The notes under the pieces are model-generated. The model saw only the letters and a program-made list of their open reading frames with translations, was not told the origin of the DNA and searched no databases. Below, piece after piece: positions 11,390 through 21,980 of a stretch of 36,954 bases of DNA. Every line of letters begins with the position of its first letter. Within the stretch, counting starts at the first letter, position 1. The translations under genes and the position numbers were made by a program. Source of the stretch: Ophiosphaerella korrae (Eukaryota > Ascomycota > Dothideomycetes > Pleosporales > Phaeosphaeriaceae); assembly GCA_028456385.1 (NCBI GenBank), contig JALNQF010000386.1:1-36954 (forward strand), read 5' to 3'.

Positions 11390-12480
11390 ACTATATAGGA
11401 AACGATTAAGGATTATATAAATAAACTAATTAACAATAAAGAGGATATAAAGATAGTAATCAAAGTACTAGAAACGTAGAACAAGGAACTGCAAGACTAT
11501 TTAAAATAGAATAAAGTACAAATTAAAGCTATTATTAAAGGCTAGAACTAGATAGAATTAATTACCTAACGACTAGAAATAAGTGCAACAAAGAAACTAC
11601 CTAAGATACCTATCCTTAAGAAGTTTAATAGGATAAGGGAAAAACTAAGACCCTTTATAGCCTTAGCACAACTCTAGATAGACGTATAAGTACTATACTT
11701 CGATATAGAAGAAAAGAAGGTAATATATATTAGAATATATCTTAAAGAAAATGCGATAAGATAGTTTAAACCCTACTAGATAGATTACACAATACACACT
11801 CTAATAACCTAAAAGGATAAAATAAGAGCTATCTTTAGAAGTTATAAATACTTTACTAGACAAATAAGAGTAGTATTTAGGGATATAGACGTTACCTAAT
11901 AAGCTAAAGAATAGCTAGAAAAGCTTATATAAAGCTAGAGTATTCTAGAGTACGTATTATAGTTTAAATAACTATTGTAAAATATAGAGTAGAATAAGTT
12001 AGCCTTAATATTATAATTTAAATAAGGACTAAACTTAAAAATCTAATACAAAATAATTTATATAGAAAAACCCTAAACGCTAAAAGCTCTAAAATAATAG
12101 GTAATACAAATTAATAATAATCTTTAAGAATAGAAGAAGAACAAGTATAGAGGTTACACCTAGAATTAGGATAAGAGAGACCCTATAATCCTTAATACTA
12201 ATAAAGACAAGAAGAGGAAGAAGAACAAAGACTTTACGTACTTTAACTATAGTAAAAAAGGCTACTACGCGAAAGACTACTAATTATAAAAGAAAAGGGA
12301 TATAGTATACTATAAATACAGGAAACTAAGACACTTTATAAAAGACTATAGAAGTAAGGACCTAAGAAAAGATAAGGAAACTTAGTTAAAAATAACTAAG
12401 AACAAGAAAGAAGCACTAAAAGTATAAGCTAAACCTTAGAAGAAAGTAGTAGAGAGTAAAGAAGTACAATATATAATACT
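11390..12480 (+). pseudogene. Gypsy-2 gag remnant with two zinc knuckles
   Basis: The frame includes a coiled segment (LINNKEDIKIVIKVLE), the retrotransposon gag core (LYFDIEEKKVIYIRIYL, then FKPY, FRSYKYF and VFRDIDVT) and two CCHC knuckles. In knuckle 1 (12239-12280) the four ligands are all Tyr. Knuckle 2 (12308-12349) keeps its His (CAC) while its three Cys are Tyr. Stops are TAA/TAG only. The true start was not found: the leader from 11275 to about 11390 has no ATG in the right frame. Confidence 0.8.
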
Positions 12481-15400
12481 TTATTAGACCTTTTGTTATA
12501 ACAATAACTACTATATACATCTTTCTAGTAAATAGAGAGTAGTATAGTTCCTATAGAAATAGAGATATAGAGTAGCTGTAATAAAAGAAAGTAGAATAAA
12601 AGTATAGCTAAAAGAGATAGCCTATATAATAGACCTACTAATAGAAGATTTAGAAGGGGAAGAGCCCTAGACCCTATTAATCTAGGCTAAAGAACGAGCA
12701 CTAGATAAAGAGACTACTATAGCTTCTTCTAAAGAAATATAAGAAAGTAAGAGACAAGTTAGTATAAGAGGTATAGAGTATACCTAGCTAGATATATATA
12801 GCTACGACAGCTATATAATAATAGATATAGAAAAACAAAACAAAGAATAGAGATTCGTTTAAATATACTTAATAGTTATAAGTATAGAGGAAGCGTACAA
12901 AAACTAGAAAGAATATAATTCTAAGAAAATAAAGTTTATACTATTTTAAGAATAGATAAAGTAATATATAGTTATAGTAAGGAGAATACCTATATAAAAA
13001 GAATAGTAGCACTTTGTAAGAAAAACGTAATAGATTAACAAAGCCTATATACTAAGAGTACTAGTAGTATACTATATCTTAATAATAGATACACCTAGAA
13101 AAGATAAGTACTAGGAAGGGGATAACAAAATAACAGATCTAAAATATCTAGTATACTTTAAAGTATTATAGATATTATACCTAGACAAGAATTACATTAT
13201 ATATAGAAATTCTAAAGCAAATAACAATATATAGCTTATATAAAGAAGAGGCTATAACTATATAAGAGTAATCCTAGTAGAAGATATCTAAGGATAGGAA
13301 ATAATCCTAGAAGATAGATACGTAGTAGCAAGACCTAGTCTAAAACTATCTAAAAAATACGTCTAAGGAGGACTATAGTATAAATATATATACGACGAAT
13401 ACCTAAAACACGAAGAATATAAGCTTAAAGTAGGCCTATAGCTTAAGAAAGATAGATAGTTTATAAAGATACCTAAGTAAGAATAGCTAGAAGGCGTAAG
13501 AGGCCTATATATTATAAAAATAGGTACTTACTAGGAAAGAAAAGTACGATTAATAATTAATAGTAGAGCTACGAGAAACTTTATATTAAAGAAGTTTATA
13601 GAAATACAAGGAATAAGGTATATAACAAAGAAATATCCTTAATAATTAAGCACGATTAAAGGAAAACTATTCTAAGAACCTATTAGATTCGAAATAGTTC
13701 TCTCTACATTAAAACTAGAAGGAATAATAATTAAGAACATAGTTATAGATATAACGACAATTAATAACAAATAAGATATAATACTAGGAATACTATAGTT
13801 ATAAATAACTAACCTATAGATTAATTAGAGAATAAGAAAAATTAACTACTATAGAATAGACACGTTAAAAGCTAACATAAGTACTTGTAAAGGAGAATTC
13901 CCTAAAGAGTATAAGAAATAGAAAAAATAACTTATAGAACCTAAAGATTACCTTCTAGAACATTAACTATAGGACCTAGCGATAGAACTAGTAGAAGGTA
14001 AAGACGTAGGATAGAGCCTAGTCTACTAGAAAATAGAAGAAGAGTCTAAAATTAAACAAATATTTATCTAGAATATAATAAAAAAGGGATAGATAAAGGA
14101 ATCTAAATCCTTAGTAGCGCACAGACTTATATTTGTAGATAAAAAGAGAACAAGTAACAAGAAACCCTACGTAGATTTTAGGAAAACTAACACAATTATA
14201 AACAAGAACTAATACCTATTACTATAAATAGATAGAATATAAGATAGATTATAAAGAGCAAGAATCTTTACAAAACTAGATATTTAGAATACGTACTACT
14301 AGATTAGAATTAAAAAAGGAGATAAATAGAAGATAGTGTTTAGAATATAGTATAGACTATACAAATATCTAGTTATGCTGTTTAGCTTAACAAACGCACT
14401 AGTAGTATTCTAAGAAAGGATTAATATAGTACTAAGAGAGTACTTAGATGTATTTATATTTATATACCTAGATAATATCCTTATATTTTTAGAAATAGAG
14501 GAAGAATACGTACAACACGTATACAAAGTACTAGAGAAACTAGTAGAAAATAAACTATTTCTAAAAATAAGAAAATGCGAATTTTATACAAAGGAAACAG
14601 ACTTCCTTAGATTTATTATTAAACTAGGAAAAATCAAGATCGACCTAGAGAAGATTAGATTAATTAACAAATAGCTAATACTAAAAAACCTAAAAGAAGT
14701 ACAACAATTTTATAGGTTAGCTAACTTTTATAGAAAGTTAATAGTAGGATAGTCTAAAGATATAGAACTAATAACTAGACTTATAAAAAAAGACACGCTA
14801 TTTAAGTAGACGAGAGAATATAATAAAGTATTTAAGAAAATTAAAAGAAAGTTTATAGAAAACCTAGTTATTAGAATATACAACCTAGACCTACTAGTAG
14901 TAGTAAAAACAGACGCGTCTAACTTAGTCTATAGAATAGTACTAATACAAGAAGACCTAGAAACTAACAAGGAGTATTTAGTTAAATACTTTTCTAAGAA
15001 AATAAAGCTAGTAGAGCTTAATTATCTAATCTACGACAAAGAAATACTAGTAATATACAAAGTATTTAAGTAATAGAGAGTATATTTATAAGGAGCAAAA
15101 TATTAGATAAAGGTCTATATAGACTATAAGAACTTTATAGGATTTATAACAAATAAAGAACTATTATAACGCTATATAAGATAGTAGGAGTTTCTATTAA
15201 TATTTGATATAGAAATAATATATATAAAAGGGAAAGACAACTAATTTATAGACGCCTTTAGTAGAAGACTAGACTTATAAGAAGAAGTAAGCGCTACTAG
15301 TATAGTTCTAATTAAGAATAAGGAAGGATATTTAGTCCTAAATACACCTAAAATAGCCGTAACACTTAAAAGAACAAGTAGCGAGCTAGACAAATAGATT

Positions 15401-16770
15401 TAGAAAATAACGCAAGAAGTATCTAAAGAAATAGAAAAACTAGAAACTTAAGAAGGACTAGCATAAGCCTATAGAAGAATATATATTCTAAGAAAGATCT
15501 AAAGAGAATTTATACGACAATTCTACGAATTGCTAGTACACAGACACTAAGGTATTAACAAGATATTAGATAGACTCTTAAGGGACTATTATATCCTAAA
15601 GGCAAGATAACTAGTAATAGAAGTACTACGAGACTATACAGAATACTATAGAAATAAACATAATAGACACGTACTATATAGAATACTATAACTAATAGAG
15701 ATACTAGAATAACTATAAGGAATTATTACAATAGACTTTATTACGAAACTACCTAAGTCTAAAGACCTAATATTAAGAGTTAAGTATAATAAAATCCTAA
15801 TAATAGTAGATAAACTTATAAAGTACTTATACTTTAGACTATATAAAGAGAAAAGTAGAATAGAAGTTGTAGTATACTAGGTTCTAGGAACTATAATTAG
15901 CTAACACAGACTACTAGATAAGATTATTATAGATAGAGACGTAAGATTTATATTAAAACTATAGGGAACAATAATAGCACAATTAGGAATTAAATATATA
16001 ATGTTAATAGTATACTACCTATAGATAGACAGACAATTAGAATGTATAAATTAGATAGTAGAATAATACCTAAGATGCTACCTTAATTATAACTAGAATA
16101 ACTAGGTACAACTACTACCTATAGCACAACTAGCATATAATAGTATAAAGAATATAGTAATAAGAGTAATGCTCTTCTTTGTAAACTATAGATTCGAGCC
16201 TAATGTATACTAGACACTAAGAAACTAGATATCTTAGTCTCTAAGAGGAGAAAACTTCGCTAATAGACTTAAGAATATATAGGATTAACTAAGATAGGAC
16301 GCAGAATTCCTATATAATTGTATAGCTAAGTACTATAACAAGAAGTATAAAGAAGGACCTTAATTTAAAGAGGGAGAAAAAGTATAGTTAGTGCGAAAAA
16401 ATATTAAGAGCAAGAGACTAAGCTTAAAATTAGACTACGTTAAGATAGGACTATACAAAATTAAGAAAGAAGTTACGCTAGTTATATTTAAATTAAAGCT
16501 ACTAAACAAAATAAAGATATACTTAACCTTCTACGTAGTACTACTTAAGATAGTACTATAGAACGTAGAACTACTAGTATACAAAGTAGACACGTACGGA
16601 GAACAAGAAGAATAGGAAGTTAAAGAAATCCTAGCATACTAGTTCTATAATAGTAGGAACTACTATCTAGTAAAATAGATAGGTATAGACGAAAAAGGAT
16701 AACTCTAGGAAGAAATATAAGAACTAGAAAATAACCTTAATTACCCTAAGAAACTAGAGGACTTCTAAAG
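12481..16770 (+). pseudogene. Gypsy-2 pol remnant: protease, RT, RNase H, integrase, chromodomain
   Basis: Protease site at 13559-13573 reads N-S-R-A-T (for D-S-G-A-T). RT runs from about 14050 with KLDIxNTYYxIRIKKGD and the catalytic box YLDN at 14465-14476 (expected YLDD). RNase H begins near 14910 (KTDASNLVYRIVL, with the DAS Asp kept). The integrase has an HHCC region near 15525-15660 and an intact D, D-x35-E triad: Asp 15734-15736, Asp 15932-15934, Glu 16040-16042. A C-terminal chromodomain-like segment (16617-16770; EVKEILA, NYYLVKxI, ELENNL, LEDF) marks it as a chromovirus; its second aromatic Trp is now a stop codon. The integrase triad survives, but the RT and protease do not. Confidence 0.88.
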
Positions 16771-17421
16771 TTAAAACCCTTTAGAACGCCTAGCAGCAAG
16801 TTAAGAAAACTAACGATACTATTACTAGATAGAGAGGCGATAGGAGCGCCTAATATAATAAGAGCTAGAGTAACCTCTACTATATTATCTAAATCTAATT
16901 TAGCCTCTAAGGTATAAGACTATTTAGACGACTTAGTGTTATTATAAGCTTTTATCTTCTAAAGACGCTTAATATAAGAATAAAGCTTTGCTAGCTTATA
17001 AAAAGTTAACTTACGCTTAGCTTTAGTAGTAGTAAGCTATAATAATAATTGCGCTTAAGCCCTATTAACAGCTCGCCTTGTACAACTTAGTAGAAGGAGA
17101 CTATATAGAAATTAAACACTTACACTCTATAAGCGAAACCCTAGAGGAAATATACTTATGCTAGATATTAGCGAGAATACACTTGTTATAGTGTTTACTA
17201 TCCTTTAAAGATACAAGATAAGTAAGACCTAATTTAGTACAATAACAATATAGGAATATCTTAACCCTATTGCGAGTAATACGAGCTATAAGGAGAAGTT
17301 TGTTACAATAGGACTAAGATAGTATAGAGAGTAATAAAGAACTAAGGATTAACAAAGAAATAGGATTAATAACTTTAGTACTAGTATAGAGAAATAGAGG
17401 ACTACGTAGAAGAGGGGATAG
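16771..17421 (+). other. Gypsy-2 3' region, possible extra open frame
   Basis: After the chromodomain, from about 17080 to 17420, one + frame is unusually coherent and charged (VEGDYIEIKHLHSISETLEEIY, SFKDTR, RINKEIGLITLV), with only a few TAA/TAG stops. It may be a polyprotein extension or a small separate ORF in the living element. A short antisense reading frame across 17314-17523 overlaps the LTR and looks accidental. The polypurine tract lies at the end (17408-17421). Confidence 0.35.
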
Positions 17422-17882
17422 TGTTATAGTAGTAACAAGGGAAACTAAGATAGAACTAATTAGTCTACGCTTAGCTACTAACAAAGTATAGGATAAGTAG
17501 GGTAACAACCTATAGGATAACAAGTTTAATTAGGAAGCTAACTATAATATAGACACGTAATAGATTTATAAATTTGCGATCTTAGTAAATACAAAGCTAT
17601 AAAGCTATTATATAACAAATTTGTAAATTTACGATCTTAGTAAATACAAAGTAACGAAGCCGCTAAGATATTATTACTATATAGTTAGTAGTAATGCGCA
17701 TCGTTAGGATAGCATTAGTAATTTAATCCTTTGACTATAGAACGCTAATATAAGATAGTTGCAAAACATCTTCTATTGTTTATAGTTATTGTAGATCTCT
17801 ATACAAACTTTTGTTATTACCTTATAATCTACTAACCCTTCTAAGATAGGTACCTATAGTTAATAATAAGAGGCCTATTACA
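17422..17882 (+). repeat. Gypsy-2 right LTR (461 bp)
   Basis: Starts TGTTATAGTAG and ends GGCCTATTACA, so here the terminal CA is kept. Same length as the left LTR, and more heavily mutated. It is followed at once by the target duplication ATAAA. Confidence 0.95.
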
Positions 17883-17887
17883 ATAAA

Positions 17888-18516
17888 ACTATATAAAGTA
17901 GAGAAGAAAGTTATACTAGTTATATTTAAATTAAGACTACTAAATAAAATAAAGATATACGTAATATTCTATATAGTACTACTAGAAAAAGTACTATAAA
18001 AAGTAGAACTACTAGTATATAAAGTAAACACGTATAGAGAATAGAAAAACTAAAAAGTTAAGAAAATCTTATAGTACTAATTCTATAATAGAAGAAATTA
18101 CTACCTAGTAAAATAAATAAGTATAGATAAGAGAGAGTAACTATAAAAGATATATAGGAACTAGAAAATAATCTTAACTACTCTAAGGAACTAGAAGAGT
18201 TCTAAAGTTAAAACCTTCTAGAACGCCTTATAGTAAACTAAGAAAATCTATACTACTAATACTAGATAGAGAAGAGATAAGAGTACTTAATATAATAGGA
18301 GCTAGAGTAGCTTTTACTTTATCTTTAGGATCTATCTTAGCTTCTAAAGTATAAGACTATTAATTAATTTAGTATTATTCTAAGCTTTTACTTTATATAG
18401 ACGCTTAATATAAGTATAAAGATTTACTAGCTTATAAAGAGTTAACTTATACTTAGCCTTAGCTTTTATAAGCTATAATAATAATTTATCTTAAGCTTTA
18501 TTAATAGCTCTCTTTA
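17888..18516 (+). pseudogene. Gypsy-1 pol, right part (integrase C-terminus and chromodomain)
   Basis: Continues Gypsy-1 after the insertion: KKVILVIFKLRLLNKIKIYVIF, then a chromodomain-like part (about 18050-18195) with NYYLVK and ELENNLNYSKELEEF. It aligns with Gypsy-2 16450-17100 up to about 18516, where homology stops at the edge of a reverse LTR. The polypurine tract and 3' LTR of Gypsy-1 are missing. Confidence 0.8.
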
Positions 18517-18733
18517 TATAATAAGGTTACTTATTATTAACTATAAGTAACTACTAAAAGTATTAGTAGATTAGAAGTTAATAACAAAAGCTTATATTAT
18601 AATTAAGTAATAAGCTATAAATAATAGAAGATTCTTATAATATTAAGTATTGTTACTATTAGTTAGAGATTAGATTACTAATACTATCTTAGTAATACGT
18701 ATTACTACTAACTATATACCTCTACTAATCTAT

Positions 18734-18996
18734 TATAGTAGAGTATTATAAAGAAAAGAATAGTAAAAAGAGGGTAGGTAGTTACTAAGAAAATATAAGT
18801 ACTAAGGGCTTATAAGGAGGTAAACTATTAAGGAAGAGAGGAAAGAGAGAGTAGCTAATAAGCCTTTAGGTTATAGGATACAATCTATAAGAGTATAAAC
18901 AACGTTTAGAACTAGTTTAGCTAATAAAGTCTAAGTTCCTTAAGACTAATAAGCTCTTAGGCTCTAGATCTATATTAGGTATATAACTCTATAATA
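18734..18996 (+). repeat. Gypsy-3 left LTR (263 bp)
   Basis: Begins TATAGTAGAG and ends CTATAATA, RIP forms of TG...CA. It includes a purine-rich stretch with GAGAGAGTAGCTAATA. The right copy has the same length and differs mostly by transitions. Confidence 0.9.
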
Positions 18997-19829
18997 AATA
19001 GCGACTAACGCAAAACTTAAACCTACAACCTTAGCCTTAGGAGCGCTAGCTTACGTACTATTACGCAAGGTATAGGAATAGGTATAGGAATAGGTATAAG
19101 AATAGGTATATATATAAAACTAAGGATAAGCTAACTTATTTTATATAAGAATAGGTATAGTATAAGTATAAGTATAAAAATAAGAACACGCTATAAATAT
19201 ATAGAGCCTAAGACCTAAGAGGCTATAAGTAGTATAAAAGGTAGGTAGCGTAACTAGCTAAAAATAAAAAGGCTAATAGGAAATATTAAAGAAGCTCTTA
19301 ATAAGCCCTTAGGTACTTAATAAATAGCTAGTAGAAGTATAGATAATAGGAATATTAAAATAGAAAAATAACTAGTAAGAAAATAGTAAAGATAGAATAG
19401 AATAACAAGTAGTATAGTAAGAAGAAATAGCTTAGTAGTAGTAAGTAGTATACTACAATTATAGATAAATAACGTATAAAGAGAGAAGTAAAAGAAAGAA
19501 TATTATAAAGTAATCTTAAGCTATAAAATCTAACCTATTATCTAATAAAGAGACTATACTAAAGCTATCTTTCTACTAGCTAAGAACTTCCTTATATAAC
19601 TTAGGACTCTTAAACCTAATACCTAAAAGACTATAAGATATACTTAAAAGAATTAGTATACTAATAATAGATAATAGCTCTACTATCCTAAATATACTCT
19701 AACTAATAATTAAAATATCTTTAGAGATATTTAGCTAGCTTATAGTAGCTATTAAAATAATAGTAGAATAGAGTAGTAGAGTATATATTAGTAAACAAAA
19801 CCTATTTATAGATAAGAAGTTTAAGTTTA
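18997..19829 (+). other. Gypsy-3 leader with a 12-bp tandem repeat
   Basis: The interior begins AATAGCGACTAACG, which could be a mutated primer binding site starting TGG. At 19069-19110 the unit GGTATAGGAATA is repeated 3.5 times, with related GGTATA and AAGTATA blocks to about 19180. I see no protein motif until the gag frame appears near 19830. Confidence 0.6.
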
Positions 19830-21980
19830 CTAGTACTAATATAATAGAGTTTCTAGATAGTATTAAGGAATAAGTAATCTTTTATAGATAGCTTATTAGA
19901 GACTAGATCTATAACGTTATTATATTTAGTAATAAGATAAGAAAAGATATTATTAAATAAAGTATAACTAAGTTTGTAGAGGTAAAGAAAGCTAAAGATT
20001 AGGTAAAGGTTAGAGAAGTAATAAGAAATAGGTTCTAAGAGTCTAATAAGGTATAATAAGAAGAGATAAAAGAAGTACTCTAAACCTAGCTATAGTAATA
20101 CTTACTTATAGACGACCTCTCTCTCTAAAACTACTTTAATAACTTTAGCCTTTAGTTTATAAAGTACTAAAGAGTAAGAATAATTATAGAGGCTATAAAG
20201 AGATACTACCTAGTAAAAGGACTTAATAAGTACTACCTATAAAAAGTCTTTAATAAATACAACCTAAGTAATAAAAATGTAGAAGACTTTAACTTTTAAA
20301 TAATCTAGAAGTACCTTAACTAGCTAGTATAAAGAGACCTATAAGTAGAATATTTTAACTTAGCTTTTAAGAGAACTATAAGCGTACTAAAGCTTATAAG
20401 CTATAAGAAATAGCTATATATAATACCTAAAGGAATATTTAGGCCTCTTAATATAAAGCTAATACCTAACTCTTATAACTAGACTTAAGGATAGAAAGGA
20501 GTCTAAATACCTCTAAGAATAGAAGTTATATAATTAGAAGTTAATAATCTTATAGAATACTATAAAATAATAAAACTCTAAGTAATTACTTTTATAGCTA
20601 TAAACAACCTAAACGCTAGAGCCTAAGAATTTATCTAGCTACTAGAAGTATACTTAGTTATAGAAAGATAAATTAAGGTAGATAAGTAACTATAGACCCC
20701 TTAGGCTATAGTAAACCTATAGTTAGTAATACCTTTTATAATAGGGCTACAATTTTAAAAAAACCTTTTACTACTATTTTAGAATAATACAAGACCTTAG
20801 TATTAAAATAATATAGTAAGTATAAGTTTAGACTTTTGTAGTTGTATTAGGTATAGAGACCTAAATTACTACGTTAATAACTACGAGGAAAGAAAAGCTT
20901 TAATACTTAATAGATAGATTTAGTTTAATCTAGAAACTAGAAGATACTAATAAGGTATAGAGTAAACTTACTAAGGGTTTATTAAATAGATTAGAGTAAG
21001 AAGTAACTAGAATAATATAATAATCTAGTATATCTAGCAAAGAATGCGAGACCTAAAGTATAAAGAAATAGACTCTTAGGTAACGCTAAACCTTACAATA
21101 TAATAGCTAGTATAGCCTTAGATAATAGTAGTAATAAACTTACTTAGGGGTGTAATAGATAATTTAGAAGAAGATAGAATAGTAAGCGTAGAAGAATATA
21201 ATAGATTCTAGATATAGTAACTAAAAATAAAAAGAAATCTAGTAAAGAAAGATATTACTAAAACTATATATATTACTATAGTAAGGTTTAGAACCTAAGA
21301 GCCCTTAGTACCTATTCTAGCTATACGAAACAATTACAAAAAAGAGGCTAAATTCTTTAAATCTAAGTAGACCTAATTTAATAATATAGAAATAGAAATA
21401 GATCTAGAATAACCTCTTAAAAAAATAGATAAATAAAAGAACTACGTAAAAAAGCTTAAGTAGATTAATACTCTAGAACTAAATACTAAAGAGGTAATAT
21501 AAAAAGTTATAGAAGCGCTAGTATCTTTACTTATATAAATACTCTTAGCTAATATACTAGACTTTCTTAAGAAGCTTATAAAGCCTACTTTTATAGTAGA
21601 TAAGTTAGAGGAGTTTATAAATATAAGAGTAATAGTAAGTATAACTAAAGACTTAGGAGAGACGCTTTAGAGCCCTAAGAGACTACTAGTAGCTTTATCC
21701 TAGAATAGCCTATACCTATACGTAATAAATACTAATATTTCTAACTAAGTAATAGTAGAAGCTATAAATAGAAAAATTATTAGGTATAGAGCCTATAAAC
21801 CTTTAAGCTCCTTTACTAAGGTACCTACTATTATACTTATACGCCTTACTAGTTTTGTAGCTAATATAAATATAGTAAAAGAGCGCCTAGAATATAACTA
21901 ACTTAGTAGGATTAAAAGACTTAGAAAAGAATACCTAAAAGTAATAATCTAAGTCTATAGGACTAGACTACTAGCCCTAC
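19830..21980 (+). pseudogene. Gypsy-3 gag remnant
   Basis: The frame opens with FTSTNIIEFLDSIK, matching the F-x-G-x-N-x-x-x-FL start of gag in a fungal Gypsy lineage. A long charged, helical polypeptide follows (QVKVREVI, AIKRYYLVKGLNKYYL, EDFNF). It runs without an obvious boundary into the protease near 21980. No CCHC knuckle was recognised. Stops are TAA/TAG. Confidence 0.6.

Larger units (their letters stand above)
10814..17882 (+). mobile_element. Complete Ty3/Gypsy chromovirus (Gypsy-2), 7.07 kb, nested in Gypsy-1
   Basis: Two LTRs of identical length (461 bp) bound a 6147-bp interior with gag, protease, RT, RNase H, integrase and chromodomain in the Gypsy order. The 5-bp target duplication ATAAA is intact on both sides (10809-10813 and 17883-17887), and joining the flanks recreates Gypsy-1 sequence that aligns with the same place in Gypsy-2 (around 16440-16460). 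A purine run (AGAAGAGGGGATAG) just before the right LTR is the polypurine tract. A clear primer binding site was not found after the left LTR. RIP is milder here than in Gypsy-1, but all frames still carry stops. Confidence 0.95.
6189..18516 (+). mobile_element. Degenerate Ty3/Gypsy chromovirus (Gypsy-1), split by Gypsy-2
   Basis: The element begins within gag at 6189, its 5' LTR and gag N-terminus being lost, and runs through protease, RT, RNase H and integrase to 10813. After the Gypsy-2 insertion it resumes at 17888 with the integrase C-terminus and chromodomain, and it ends at about 18516 where a reverse LTR begins. It aligns with Gypsy-2 along its whole length, so both belong to one family or sister families. 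RIP is heavier than in Gypsy-2: almost every CpA has become TpA. Confidence 0.88.

Noticed and set aside
17314..17523. Minus-strand 69-codon open frame
   Set aside because: It crosses the Gypsy-2 polypurine tract and LTR start, is hydrophobic and low-complexity, and lies antisense to the element. RIP composition favours such chance frames.
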